From a bacterium (lineage in GTDB: Bacteria; Planctomycetota; UBA1135; UBA2386): 64,000 bases of DNA. The stretch is taken from the NCBI GenBank assembly GCA_030432695.1, contig JAUILN010000019.1, forward strand, positions 124,001 to 188,000, written 5' to 3'. Shown piece after piece: positions 29,381-38,343 of the stretch (its first letter is position 1; each line of letters opens with the position of its first letter). Both the position numbers and the translations under genes were made by a program. Below the pieces are notes generated by a model. It made no database searches, was not told the DNA's origin, and saw only the letters and a program-made list of their open reading frames with translations.

Positions 29381-29549
29381 GCCCCTCGTGTGCCCCGCGC
29401 TGTGCCCCGCCGTGCGCCCCTCGCGAACAGCCGTCTTCCCGCCCATCGCAGGGGCAAGAACGGTGCCGCCGGCCACCATTTCTCCAGTCGGGCCAGGATT
29501 CTGCCGATGAAGGCAGCGAGCGCGGCCCACACGACCGCGCGGTCGGCAA

Positions 29550-29587
29550 CACGACCATCCAGGGAGGGGATGGGTCGTGGGGTTTTT
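29550..29587 (+). terminator. Intrinsic terminator downstream of apt
   Basis: CACGACCATCC (29550-29560) pairs with GGATGGGTCGTG (29568-29579), with one bulge and a GC loop, followed by GGG and five T. This is a classical Rho-independent terminator pointing right. It separates apt from the riboswitch leader. Bases 29381-29549 show no gene that I can support. Confidence 0.8.
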
Positions 29588-29679
29588 CGTGCTTTCCGCT
29601 GAAGTTCGCCGCGGGAAATGCCGATTCACCCCCTGCCGCCGATCAGACCGACGGCAGCTCTTTGTCCTCTCCGCGCTTC

Positions 29680-29785
29680 GCGACAAAGGCAAACCCGTCG
29701 AAAGACGGGGACGCAAAGCCAAGGGCCTGAAGGCGCCCTGTCCCGCATCCGCGGGCAGCGCGCACGGCAGCCGGTTCCCGAACGA
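29680..29785 (+). promoter_or_regulatory. Cyclic di-GMP-I (GEMM) riboswitch aptamer
   Basis: The highly conserved core is present: GGCAAACC (29688-29695), a four-pair hairpin capped by GAAA (CGTC-GAAA-GACG), then GGGACGCAAAGCC (29708-29720). A GGGCCTGAAGG segment follows, then a longer variable stem (29731-29760) and the closing side GGCAGCCGGTTCCCG (29766-29780), whose GGTT pairs with AAACC. This is the layout of the GEMM-I class, which binds c-di-GMP. It is the leader of the FliA/WhiG-type sigma factor gene 160 bases downstream, so c-di-GMP should control flagellar-type transcription. A hairpin with arms CTTTGTC and GACAAAG (29659-29687) just before the core may be an alternative fold. Confidence 0.88.
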
Positions 29786-29883
29786 AGCCCGCATCGAAGG
29801 CCCATGGTGGCCCGAGAGGCGGACGGTGGACAGCAGCGAACGCCGCAGGGCGATCGCCGCACCGCCGAGATGAGTCGCGCCGC

Positions 29884-29920
29884 GGAGCCTCAGCTCCCAG
29901 GTAACCGGAGCATCCGCTCC
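29884..29920 (+). promoter_or_regulatory. Tandem look-alike hairpins between riboswitch and sigma gene
   Basis: GGAGC-CTCA-GCTCC (29884-29897, first arm 29884-29888) is followed by GGAGC-ATCC-GCTCC (29907-29920). The arms are identical, so the first GGAGC can also pair with the last GCTCC. They sit between the aptamer and the sigma factor start, a place where an expression platform is expected. The region has no T-run, which would favour translational over transcriptional control. This is an inference. Confidence 0.4.
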
Positions 29921-29944
29921 CTCGATACCTCGTCGGCCTCCTGA

Positions 29945-30895
29945 GTGAAGCCGACCGACCCCGCGACTCCCATGGCGAACACGGCTCTCAAGTCTCTCTC
30001 CCGTTCCGACGCCACGACCTCGAAGACGGACAAGAAGACCACCGCCCCCAAGAAGGGCCCGAAGGCGACCCGCGCACCTGCCCGCACCCTCAAGCAGGTC
30101 AACGAGGAGCGCAAGCGCAACGGCGCGGTCAAGCCGAACGACGTCGAGCTCGACGAGATCTGGCGCGTCTACAAGAAGACGGGCGACCAGAACCTCCGCG
30201 ACATCCTGCTCGAGACGCACATGCCGCTGGTGCGGATGATCGCCGAGCGGCTGCTCCAGACGCTGCCCAAGTCGATCGAGCTCGACGACCTGCAGAGCGC
30301 CGGCGTGTTCGGTCTGATGGACGCGATCGACGGCTTCGACCTCTCGCGCGGCATCAAGTTCAAGACCTACTGCACCACCCGCATCCGCGGCTCGATCCTC
30401 GACGAGCTGCGCAGCCAGGACTGGGTGCCGCGGCTCGTGCGCCTCAAGGCCCACAAGCTCGACAAGGCGATGCGCAAGCTCGAGGGCGAACTCGGCCGCC
30501 AGCCCAACCAGATGGAACTGGCGAAGGAGATGGAGATGAGCCTCGAGGAGCTGTCGTCGACCGCTCAGGAGGCCAATGCCCGCGCGATGTTCTCGTTGTC
30601 GGAGAAGTGGGACGACGGCGACGACGACAAGGATATGGAGAAGGTCGAGATCCTCGCCGACAAGAACAGCGCGGACCCCGCCGACCAGATCGATCAGCGC
30701 GACGTCTTCGAGACGATCACCCGCAATCTCACCAAGCGCGAGCGGCTGATCATCATCATGTATTACCACGAGGGCCTGACGATGCGCGAGATCGGCGAGA
30801 TCATGGAGCTCACCGAATCGCGCGTGTGCCAGATCCACACCAACGTCATGGCGCGCCTGAAGGCGCAGCTCGACCACGCCAACCTGCACGCGTGA
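29945..30895 (+). CDS. fliA: FliA/WhiG-family sigma factor (flagellar-type sigma-28)
   Basis: The product has sigma regions 2, 3 and 4 in the pattern of the FliA/WhiG group. Region 2 has DLQSAGVFGLMDAIDGFD, FKTYCTTRIRGSILDELRSQ and DWVPR. Region 3 is around LGRQPNQMELAKEMEMS, and region 4 has LTKRERLIIIMYYHEGLTMR and ESRVCQIH. The FKTY...RIRG...DELR...DWVPR pattern separates this group from housekeeping sigma factors. It is longer than typical FliA because of a lysine- and threonine-rich N-terminal extension of about 60 residues and an acidic insert before region 4. The start is GTG 29945 (316 aa) or ATG 29972 (307 aa). The c-di-GMP riboswitch lies in its leader. Targets probably include late flagellar or other motility genes. 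Confidence 0.88.
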   Translation: MKPTDPATPMANTALKSLSRSDATTSKTDKKTTAPKKGPKATRAPARTLKQVNEERKRNGAVKPNDVELDEIWRVYKKTGDQNLRDILLETHMPLVRMIAERLLQTLPKSIELDDLQSAGVFGLMDAIDGFDLSRGIKFKTYCTTRIRGSILDELRSQDWVPRLVRLKAHKLDKAMRKLEGELGRQPNQMELAKEMEMSLEELSSTAQEANARAMFSLSEKWDDGDDDKDMEKVEILADKNSADPADQIDQRDVFETITRNLTKRERLIIIMYYHEGLTMREIGEIMELTESRVCQIHTNVMARLKAQLDHANLHA

Positions 30896-30923
30896 GCGGC
30901 CGGGTTCCGCGGCGGCGCTTCCG

Positions 30924-31760
30924 ATGAGTCCATCCAGCTCGCCCGCGATCGAGCGCGCGATCCGCCGCGCGCCCCCCTTTCCGGCGGTGGCCCGCGCGGT
31001 CCTGCGCACCGTCGCCGAGCCGGATTGGAGCGTGAAGGAGCTGGCGGGCGTGATCCGCCAGGATCCGAGCCTCACCGCCCGGCTCCTGAAGCTCTGCAAC
31101 TCGAGCCTCTACGCCCGCACCGACGCGATCGAACAGGTCGACGAGGCGATGGCCTGGCTCGGTTCCGCGAACGTGGTCCGCGTGGTCGTCGCGACCTGCA
31201 CGAAGGAGACCTTCCAGGCGTTCGCCGCGGACTCCGAACTCACCACGGAGACGATCCGCCGCCGGGCCCTGGCGTGCGGCATCGCAGCCGAGTCGCTCCG
31301 CGCCCGCTCCGGGATCCCGATGCGCGAGGGCACCGCGTTCACGGCCGGCATCCTACACGAACTCGGCTCGATCGTGATCGCGCAGTCGGCGATCACTCCC
31401 GACGTCGCTCCGCGCGCCGCGCACGAGACCCGCTGCGAACACGAGCGCCGCGTGTTCGGCATCGATCACGCCGGCATCGCCGCGCGCTTCGCCGAGCACT
31501 GGAGCCTGCCGCACACGATCCACCGGGCCCTGTCCCACCACCACGACGCGGTCCACATCGCCTCCGACCCGGAGCTGACCGCCACGCTGCACCTCGCCGA
31601 CGCCCTGGCCCGCCAGCTCGACGGCGACCTCTGGGACACCGACCCGCCGCTGCGCGAAGCCCTCGCCCGCCTGGGGCTCGACGAGAAGGCCCTGGCCGAG
31701 ACCGTAGCCGACGTCCGCGACGACCTCATGCGGTTCGATCGGGAGCTGGAACAGACCTGA
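30924..31760 (+). CDS. HDOD-domain regulatory protein
   Basis: The 278-aa protein is a nearly complete HDOD domain. It has the entry PPFPAVARAVLRTV, then the core DPSLTARLLKLCNSSLYAR, the GSANVVRVVVATC helix and FTAGILHELGSIVIAQ, where the HD phosphohydrolase metal site is reduced to H-E/L-G. HDOD proteins lack HD activity and act in signalling, often in chemotaxis, motility and c-di-GMP networks. It begins 28 bases after the sigma factor stop, so it is probably in the same riboswitch-controlled transcript. Confidence 0.85.
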   Translation: MSPSSSPAIERAIRRAPPFPAVARAVLRTVAEPDWSVKELAGVIRQDPSLTARLLKLCNSSLYARTDAIEQVDEAMAWLGSANVVRVVVATCTKETFQAFAADSELTTETIRRRALACGIAAESLRARSGIPMREGTAFTAGILHELGSIVIAQSAITPDVAPRAAHETRCEHERRVFGIDHAGIAARFAEHWSLPHTIHRALSHHHDAVHIASDPELTATLHLADALARQLDGDLWDTDPPLREALARLGLDEKALAETVADVRDDLMRFDRELEQT

Positions 31761-31858
31761 CCCCGAACAGCCCCAGACGGTAGCCCCCATCCAAAGGCGC
31801 GTGCGAGACCCCGTTCCAGGTCCCCGGCAGTCCCGGTCGAACCTGTGCACGGGATCCC

Positions 31859-32845
31859 ATGGACGATCGTGTCTCGTCGCCAGGCGCGCGCGCCGGTGTC
31901 GCGACCGTAGCCGCACCTTCGACTCGCGCGAGGACGCTGCTCCGACGCCTCACCGAAGCCGCGGTCGAAGGAACGCGCACCCACGCCGACCGGGCGGTGG
32001 CGATCGCGCAGGCCCACCCGGTCGCCTGGGGACCCGACGAACTCGCGACCCGCCTCCGCAGGAGCTCCGCCACGTTCTGCTACCGGCTCCACGGCGTCGA
32101 CGCGACGCTGACCGTGCTGGTGGATTCGGCCGGCGCGCCCGCGCTCGCCCACCTCGCGGTCCCGCAGGTCGAGGCGTCCGGCAGCGGGCACCGGATCGCC
32201 GAGGCCCTTCCCGCGGCAGCCGAACGGATCGGCGACTCCCTGACGCGCATGCTGCGCCAGCGCAGCAAGGGCCGACTCGCGGTCGGGTCGCACGATGCGC
32301 AGGTACCGCCCGACTTGGCGGGCTTCGACGCGGCCTCTGCGCACTTCGGACACGAGGTCGTCCTGCGTGCCGAAGGCCTCTCCGACATCGCGCTGGTCCT
32401 GCTGACGAGCGAGACGGATACACAGAACCTGCTGAAGGTGTGGAGCAACCTGCAGCGCGACGACTCCGAGAGCCTCGGCACCCTGCACTGCTTCGTCAGC
32501 GAGACCAGCGCACGCAAGGCGATCGAACGCGCGGCTCGCCTCGCCGAATTGCGACTCTCCTGCCACCCAGGGGCGGACGCCCCGAATCCGGGTTCATTGC
32601 CACGCGGCGCACTGCTGGCACTCGACGTCCCGATCGGCCGCGAGCGCCGCTTCGACTGGTGTCGACGGCTCAAGGTCCGGCGTCCCGACCTGCAGGTCTT
32701 GCTGCTGATCCACCATCCCTCGCGCAATCGAGTGCTGCGCGGCTGCCTGGCGCGGGCAGATGCACTGCTTGGTTGGCCGGCAGACGAAGCGATGCTGACC
32801 CAGCGACTGGAGGACCTGGCCGATCACGGGAACACGCCGGACTGA
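31859..32845 (+). CDS. Unknown protein with receiver-like C-terminus
   Basis: I do not recognise the first 230 residues of this 328-aa protein. The C-terminal 80 residues read like a degenerate response-regulator receiver domain: a strand ending ALLALDVPIG in place of the phospho-aspartate strand, then helix RRLKVRRPDLQVLLLIHHP and ARADALLGWPADEAMLTQRL, where the usual lysine strand should be. If so, it is probably not phosphorylated in the normal way. It lies 98 bases after the HDOD gene in the same direction, which suggests a signalling role, but this is weak. Confidence 0.55.
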   Translation: MDDRVSSPGARAGVATVAAPSTRARTLLRRLTEAAVEGTRTHADRAVAIAQAHPVAWGPDELATRLRRSSATFCYRLHGVDATLTVLVDSAGAPALAHLAVPQVEASGSGHRIAEALPAAAERIGDSLTRMLRQRSKGRLAVGSHDAQVPPDLAGFDAASAHFGHEVVLRAEGLSDIALVLLTSETDTQNLLKVWSNLQRDDSESLGTLHCFVSETSARKAIERAARLAELRLSCHPGADAPNPGSLPRGALLALDVPIGRERRFDWCRRLKVRRPDLQVLLLIHHPSRNRVLRGCLARADALLGWPADEAMLTQRLEDLADHGNTPD

Positions 32846-32859
32846 GTCGAGCGACCGAC

Positions 32860-35800
32860 TCACGCGTCTCGACCCGCCAGGTCGTGCTCCACGATGCCGG
32901 CCGCCGGATCGAGTTCCGTCGCCACCGCACGCGCCAGTTCCGCGACCCGCGCGTGGTGCGTGAACAACAGCACCTGGGTGTGCGCCGCCAGTTCGGCGAG
33001 CACCTCCAACGCCGCGCGCGTCCGTCGGTCGTCGAAGTGGACCAGCACGTCGTCGAGCACCACGGGCAGGCGCGGTGCGCGACCACCGTCGATCAAGGTT
33101 TCGATGGTGGCGACCTTCAGAGCCAGGAACAGCTGGTCGCGAGTGCCATGGCTGAGGCCTTCCACTTCGACGCGACGACCACCGAGTTCCGGACGGGCGA
33201 TGTGTTCGGGCGCGCCGCGGACCGCGAGCAGGATCGACCGGTCGTCCGCGCCGTGGTCGATCTCGAGCTCCTGATACTCGCCGAGGGTCAGGCGGCAGAA
33301 CAGCGTGGAAGCCCGCTCGACCACCGGACCCTGGTGAGCGCGCCGATACGCCTCGATCTCGCGCGCCAGCAGCTCCCGGGCAGTCGCCAGCACGCGGTAG
33401 CGGCCCGCCTCCTCGACCAGCGCAGCCCGCAGCTCTTCGACCTCCGCCTGCAACTCGGCGGCGCGCGCACTGCCGTCGAACGCGTCGAGTTCGCGCCGCG
33501 CGAGGACGCGGGCCTCATTGAGTTCGTCACGTACCGCCTGCAACCGGGAGCGCTCCACCTCGGCCCGCTCCCGCTCGGCGGCGATCCGGTCCGGATCCTG
33601 ACCGGCGACCTCGGCGGCCAACTGCTCGATGGTCAGTCCTTCGGCCACGGCACCGAGCCGACCCTCGATATCGGCCAGCGCGGCACGCGCCCGCGAGCGA
33701 CCGGTCAAGCGAGCGAACAGCCGATCGAGCCCTGCATCGTCGGAGGCGAGGCCGGCGAGCGGACGGAGCAAACGCTCTCTCTCCGCCCGCAGTTCCTGCA
33801 GGGACGCTGCGTCGTCCGCCAGCTCCGACCCCAGCCGTTCCAGGTCTTCCTGCAGCGATGCCGCTCGGCCTCGCCGCTGCTCCAGCGGACCGAACCGAAC
33901 CTGCAGCTCGTCTACGGCATCCAGTGCCGGCCGCCCATGAAGTTCGGGAGCCACTCGCACCACGAGTCGCGCCACGTCCTGGTCGAAGGAACGAACCAGC
34001 CGACGGTCCGCAGCGCGCCGCAGCCGAGCCTCGACCGCTGCCAACTCCGCCAGGACTTCTTCGAGCCGATCCAGCGCGGCGAGACCGAGCGGCGCCAGCA
34101 CCTCGTGACCGACCACGCCCCGCCAGGCGGCCTCGTTCTCGACCACGCGAGCCTCGACCTTGACCTGGCGTTCCGCGGCCGTGCGGTCTTCGCGTTCCGC
34201 CACCTGCAACCGCTCCTCGGCCATCCGCCGCTCGTCCTGCCGACTGCGTAGCCGCGCTGCGACCCGCTTGCAGCGGTCGAGCAGGGCCACCAGATCGGCA
34301 TCCTCTGCCAGCGGCAGCTCGTCGAAGTCCGCGAGCGCGGCACGCAGTTGGTCCTCCGCCTCGGCCGCCTGCCGCTCGACCTCGGCGAGCGCGGCACGCG
34401 CACCCTCGACCTCGACGGCTGCGGCGCGCAGACGCATCGCCTCGCCGAGCCAGTCCTCCATCTCCTCCGGCGTCCCGACCGAGGCCAGCGACAGCGCGGC
34501 CCACAGGTCCTGCCAGGCAACCCCTGCCGCGGCCTGCTCAGCGACACCGGCCCGCTCCTCCTCGTCGAGTTCCGTCAGCCGTCGTCGATCGCGAGCCAGC
34601 CCCGCCTCGATCTGCGCGCGCCGCGCCACCTGCTCGGCGGCGAGCCGTAGTCCATCCGCCAACCGGTCGGCGGTCACCGCGGCGTCCTGGTGGAAGTCAC
34701 CGAGCTGTGCGTCGCTGGTGGTCGGATCGTCGTCGACCGACAGGTCCTCACCCAGCCAGCGCCGCCGAACCCGCGCCCACAGCAGGTCGCGGGTGTCGCG
34801 CGCACCCCGCAGCTCGGCGACCGACGGCACGCCGGCGCCCCTCCGCAGCACGTCGAGTTCGTGCTCGGCGTCCGCCACGCGCTCGCCGATCCGCCGGCGT
34901 TCCTCGGCACGCTCCTGTACCGCCGCCTCGAGTTGCTCGGCACGCCGGCGCGCCGCCTTCACCGCTTGCAGGCTCGGCAGCTGCGCAGCGGACAGCGCCG
35001 CCGCGTCCGATTCCCATCCCGCCAGACCGGCGACCTCGACCGCCAACCGCTCGGTCCGCTCGGCCAGTTCCGCGCGTCTTCCGGTCAGCGTGGCGACACC
35101 GGCACCCAGACCGGCATGGCTCGCGAGCAGGTCGTCGAGCAACTCGGGACTGCCAGGGTCCCCGTGCCGCTCCAGCGCTGCGCGCGCCTCGACCAGCTCG
35201 ACGGCCCGCAGCTCGCGGGCGTCGCGCTCCTCGGCGAGCTGACGATCGAGGAGCAGCCGCTGCTGCTGCAGACCGCGCAGGGTCTCCATCGCGGCAGCCA
35301 CCGCCTGCGGGTCGAGCCCGACGTCGTGGGTTCCGGCCGCGTCGCCGGATGCTGCCTCCTCGCCGCCTTCATCGACGGACGCCCCGCCGACCGAGGCCTC
35401 GCGCACCGCCTCGCGACGACCGCGCAGGTCGTCGAGCAACGACCGTGACTCCAGGAGGTCGCGCTCCTGCTCGGTGAGTTCGGCCTCGGCGAGAGCGAGG
35501 ACCTTCTCCTCACGCGCCGCCGCCTTGCGAGTCAGCTGTTGCTGCAGATGGCTGATCGCGGCATCGAGCCGCTCCCGCTCGACGGCCAGATCCTCGCGGA
35601 CGTCCGGCAGGTCTTCGAATGCGGCGAGCGCTTCACAGCAGCGAGCCCGCTCGGCCACCAGCGGCGCGGCCTGCGCGAGCCGGCGCAGACGATTCCGCCG
35701 TTCGTCGAGTTGCTGCAGCGCGGCGTCGGTCTCGGTGAGTTCACGCGCGGCTCTCGTGTGGGCATCGTCGGCCTTGCGCCATGCGGACTCGGCACCGACC

Positions 35801-36399
35801 GCGTCGCGTTGGGCCTTCTGCAGCTCGCGGTGCTGACGCAGCAGCTCGTTCAGCCGCGGCTTGGAACCCTGCTTCTTGTAGAGCGACTCCAGCTCGTCGC
35901 GCAGTCCGTCCTGCAGACCGCGCAGCCGCGCCGCCCCCACGCCGGCACCGAACAGCATCTGCGCCAGATCCCCGCGCCCCGCCAGCAGCGCCTCGCCGCC
36001 CTCGCGCAGGGTCTCGTGGCTCAGCCCGAAGGCATCGCCGTACAGCTCCGGCCCGACCCCGGCGAGCAGCGCGGCGAGCCGGGCCTCGTCCTGGACGGTC
36101 TTGTTGTCGGCCTCGAGCAGCGTGTTCTTGCGACCCTTGCGGCGGATCACCTCGAACGCCTCGCCGTCGGCATCGCGCAGCAAGGCACCGATCCGCAGGT
36201 CCTTGCCGTCGTGCAGGAAGGCGTCCTTGGTCCGCTCCGGCACCCCGAACAAGAGCGCCATCACCGCGCGCAGCGTGGTGCTCTTGCCGGCCTCGTTGTC
36301 GCCGAGCAATACGTGCAGGCCGTAGGCACCCGCCGACAGGTCGAGCGAACGGTCGGAGACGGCTCCGAAGCGCCGCAGGTCGAGGCGTTCGATCTTCAT
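32860..36399 (-). CDS. YhaN-like (SbcC/Rad50-like) AAA ATPase with long coiled coils
   Basis: The 1179-aa protein has the split ATPase head of SMC/Rad50-like proteins. The N-terminal lobe has the Walker A GDNEAGKSTTLRAVMALLFG (about residues 33-52) and the Q-loop area around FGLSHETLREGG. The C-terminal lobe has LSHGTRDQLFLALKVATIE and the Walker B LPVVLDDVLVHFDDRRT. Between them lie about 850 residues of alanine-, arginine- and glutamate-rich coiled coil, without an obvious CxxC zinc hook. Its ATG overlaps the stop of the nuclease gene upstream (ATGA), the usual SbcCD or YhaON layout, so both likely act together on DNA ends. Confidence 0.9.
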   Translation of the reverse strand: MKIERLDLRRFGAVSDRSLDLSAGAYGLHVLLGDNEAGKSTTLRAVMALLFGVPERTKDAFLHDGKDLRIGALLRDADGEAFEVIRRKGRKNTLLEADNKTVQDEARLAALLAGVGPELYGDAFGLSHETLREGGEALLAGRGDLAQMLFGAGVGAARLRGLQDGLRDELESLYKKQGSKPRLNELLRQHRELQKAQRDAVGAESAWRKADDAHTRAARELTETDAALQQLDERRNRLRRLAQAAPLVAERARCCEALAAFEDLPDVREDLAVERERLDAAISHLQQQLTRKAAAREEKVLALAEAELTEQERDLLESRSLLDDLRGRREAVREASVGGASVDEGGEEAASGDAAGTHDVGLDPQAVAAAMETLRGLQQQRLLLDRQLAEERDARELRAVELVEARAALERHGDPGSPELLDDLLASHAGLGAGVATLTGRRAELAERTERLAVEVAGLAGWESDAAALSAAQLPSLQAVKAARRRAEQLEAAVQERAEERRRIGERVADAEHELDVLRRGAGVPSVAELRGARDTRDLLWARVRRRWLGEDLSVDDDPTTSDAQLGDFHQDAAVTADRLADGLRLAAEQVARRAQIEAGLARDRRRLTELDEEERAGVAEQAAAGVAWQDLWAALSLASVGTPEEMEDWLGEAMRLRAAAVEVEGARAALAEVERQAAEAEDQLRAALADFDELPLAEDADLVALLDRCKRVAARLRSRQDERRMAEERLQVAEREDRTAAERQVKVEARVVENEAAWRGVVGHEVLAPLGLAALDRLEEVLAELAAVEARLRRAADRRLVRSFDQDVARLVVRVAPELHGRPALDAVDELQVRFGPLEQRRGRAASLQEDLERLGSELADDAASLQELRAERERLLRPLAGLASDDAGLDRLFARLTGRSRARAALADIEGRLGAVAEGLTIEQLAAEVAGQDPDRIAAERERAEVERSRLQAVRDELNEARVLARRELDAFDGSARAAELQAEVEELRAALVEEAGRYRVLATARELLAREIEAYRRAHQGPVVERASTLFCRLTLGEYQELEIDHGADDRSILLAVRGAPEHIARPELGGRRVEVEGLSHGTRDQLFLALKVATIETLIDGGRAPRLPVVLDDVLVHFDDRRTRAALEVLAELAAHTQVLLFTHHARVAELARAVATELDPAAGIVEHDLAGRDA

Positions 36400-37682
36400 G
36401 CGTCGCCCACCTCGCCGTCCGCGGGCTCTACCACGCGCTGCAGGCGCGCCACCAGCAGGTCACGACCACGCCGCAGGAGTTCTGCCGCGTCGTCGCCATC
36501 GAGCTCCTCCCGCAGGTCGGCGGGCAACGCCGCCCGCACCAGCTCGAAGGCCGCCGCCACGGCTCGCTGCAGCTCTTCGTCGGCGGCCAGCGTCGCGTCG
36601 TCGACCCCGGCGAGACCAGGCAGGAACTCCTCGAGACCCGCCAGACCTCCGTCGACGCGCCCGCCGCCGACCGGCGCCGCCGTGTCGACCAGGATCTTCT
36701 CGACCCAGACCTCGCCTCCGACCGCGAACGACGCAGCCCGCACCTCCTCCCGGAAGCCCTCCGGGTCGGCGGCCAGCGCGCCATGGAGAGTGGTCCGCCC
36801 GGTCACCCGGAGCCGCGCCGCCAGGAGCCGGCCGTCGGCGGCATCGCTCGCCGCCTGCAACGCGTCGCCGATCCGCCCCAGCAACTCGGCCGTCGTCCCG
36901 GCGCCCGCGGCGTCGACCTCGACGACCGCCCAGCGCACCACGTCCAGGGCATGGAACTCCGGCTCCCCGACCACGCCGTCGACGACCTCGACCAGCATGC
37001 AGCCCTTGGCGCCGGTCTCCCGCGCATGCCGCCCCTGCACGTTGCCCGGGAACACGATCCAAGGCTCGCGTTCCACCACCTGCCGCTGATGCACGTGGCC
37101 GAGCGCCCAGTAGTCGTAGCCCTTGGTCTGCAGGGACGCGACCGAGCAGGGCGCGTAGCGGGCGTGTTGGGCGTCGCCCTCCAGCGCCGTGTGCAGCACG
37201 CCGACGTTGACCAGCCCCGCGACCGGCTCCGGATAGCCCGCGGCCAGGTCGTCCTCGACCTTCTCGGTCACGAAGCCCTGGCCATGCAGCGCCACGCCGA
37301 GGTCGTCGAACCGCACCGTCTCGGCCCGGCGCGTGCCGAACACCGTGACCCCCTCGGGCGGCGTCAATCGCCGGGTCATCTTGTTGGCCGCGTCGTGGTT
37401 GCCGTGCAGCACCACCACCCGGATGCCCGCTCGCGTCAGCAGGCCGAGCTGCCGGTGGAAGAACAGCCCGGTGTTGTAGTCCCGCCACTCACCGTCGTAG
37501 AGGTCGCCGGCGAGCACCACGAAGTCGACCCGCTCGTCGAGCGCCAGTCGGATCAGGTTCTCGAAGGCCTCGCGGGTGGCGTTGCGGAGCTGTTCGGCCG
37601 GCGCACCCTCGTAGCGGCTGAGTCCGCGGAGCGGGGAGTCGATGTGCAGGTCGGCGGCGTGGAGGAAGCGGAACGAGGTCAC
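36396..37682 (-). CDS. YhaO-like (SbcD/Mre11-like) DNA exonuclease
   Basis: The 428-aa metallophosphoesterase has all nuclease motifs in order: HAADLHIDSPL (residues about 8-18), VLAGDLYDGEW, VVLHGNHDAANK, GVLHTAL and the GHVH motif in YWALGHVHQRQVV. This is the set seen in Mre11/SbcD and the YhaO branch. The GTG start at 37682 directly precedes the first conserved strand (TSFRFLHAADLH); the frame is open further upstream but without coding character. It is translationally coupled to the ATPase gene. Confidence 0.92.
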   Translation of the reverse strand: MTSFRFLHAADLHIDSPLRGLSRYEGAPAEQLRNATREAFENLIRLALDERVDFVVLAGDLYDGEWRDYNTGLFFHRQLGLLTRAGIRVVVLHGNHDAANKMTRRLTPPEGVTVFGTRRAETVRFDDLGVALHGQGFVTEKVEDDLAAGYPEPVAGLVNVGVLHTALEGDAQHARYAPCSVASLQTKGYDYWALGHVHQRQVVEREPWIVFPGNVQGRHARETGAKGCMLVEVVDGVVGEPEFHALDVVRWAVVEVDAAGAGTTAELLGRIGDALQAASDAADGRLLAARLRVTGRTTLHGALAADPEGFREEVRAASFAVGGEVWVEKILVDTAAPVGGGRVDGGLAGLEEFLPGLAGVDDATLAADEELQRAVAAAFELVRAALPADLREELDGDDAAELLRRGRDLLVARLQRVVEPADGEVGDA

Positions 37683-37832
37683 GGTGCGGCGATCCTCCCC
37701 TCGGGCTCGGACCTCGCCAAGCAGAAGGTGCGCACCCGGGTTACCGAGCGGCGATTTCCCGATCCCGGACGTCCGGTCCGCGAGGATCCGCCGCCTTCCC
37801 AGGCACGACTCCACGTCACGACGACTCGAACG

Positions 37833-38240
37833 ATGAACACCGCACGTCGCCTCTTCCTGTTCCTCGCGTTGGTCGCGAGCATCTCCGCCCTCGCCACCAC
37901 GCACGTCGCTGCCCAGGTCCCGCTCGCCGGCAGCCACGAGATCGTGTTCCAGGACGGTTCCCCCATCAATCCGAACATCCAGTTCGGCAACGACATCTCG
38001 ATCACCCCGTCGGGCCAGATCCTCAGCGAAGCCTGGATCGACCGCGGCGCTGGCAGGGTCCGCAATCCGCGGGAGGACGCGATACTGGAGATGCTCGACG
38101 TCGACGGAACGGTCTACCTGTGGAACAACGCCGCCGGCACCACTGGCCTGATCTACTGGAGTGACGACCGGAGCCAATGGGAGAGCCTGGTGCTGACCGG
38201 CCCGAACAAGGACCGGATCACCGCGTACCGACCGCTGTGA
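37833..38240 (+). CDS. Small secreted protein, function unknown
   Basis: The 135-aa product starts with a clear signal peptide (FLFLALVASISALATTHVAAQ). The mature part has about 106 residues, with the segments HEIVFQDGSPINPNIQFGND and VYLWNNAAGTTGLIYWSDD, suggesting a small beta-rich domain. No family was recognised. It lies in the divergent gap upstream of the nuclease gene and is followed by a hairpin. Confidence 0.65.
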   Translation: MNTARRLFLFLALVASISALATTHVAAQVPLAGSHEIVFQDGSPINPNIQFGNDISITPSGQILSEAWIDRGAGRVRNPREDAILEMLDVDGTVYLWNNAAGTTGLIYWSDDRSQWESLVLTGPNKDRITAYRPL

Positions 38241-38302
38241 TCGGCGACGAGCGCGGGATCGACAGCAAGAAGCACCCCGAGCGGATGTCGCGTCGCCCGT
38301 CC

Positions 38303-38329
38303 GACCCGGCCCCGCCTCGAGGCCGGGTC
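38303..38329. terminator. Hairpin between converging genes
   Basis: GACCCGGCC (38303-38311) and GGCCGGGTC (38321-38329) form a perfect 9-bp stem around a 9-base loop. It lies between the rightward small secreted gene (ends 38240) and the leftward aspartase gene (ends 38344). There is no T-tract, but the position fits a shared terminator. Confidence 0.55.
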
Positions 38330-38343
38330 ACCGCGAAGCCCGA

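Noticed and set aside
29350-29532. A 60-residue leftward frame beginning MWAALAAFIGRILARLEKWW after apt
   Set aside because: It looks like an amphipathic peptide, but it ends inside apt, has no ribosome-binding site, and a terminator and riboswitch leader better explain the surroundings.
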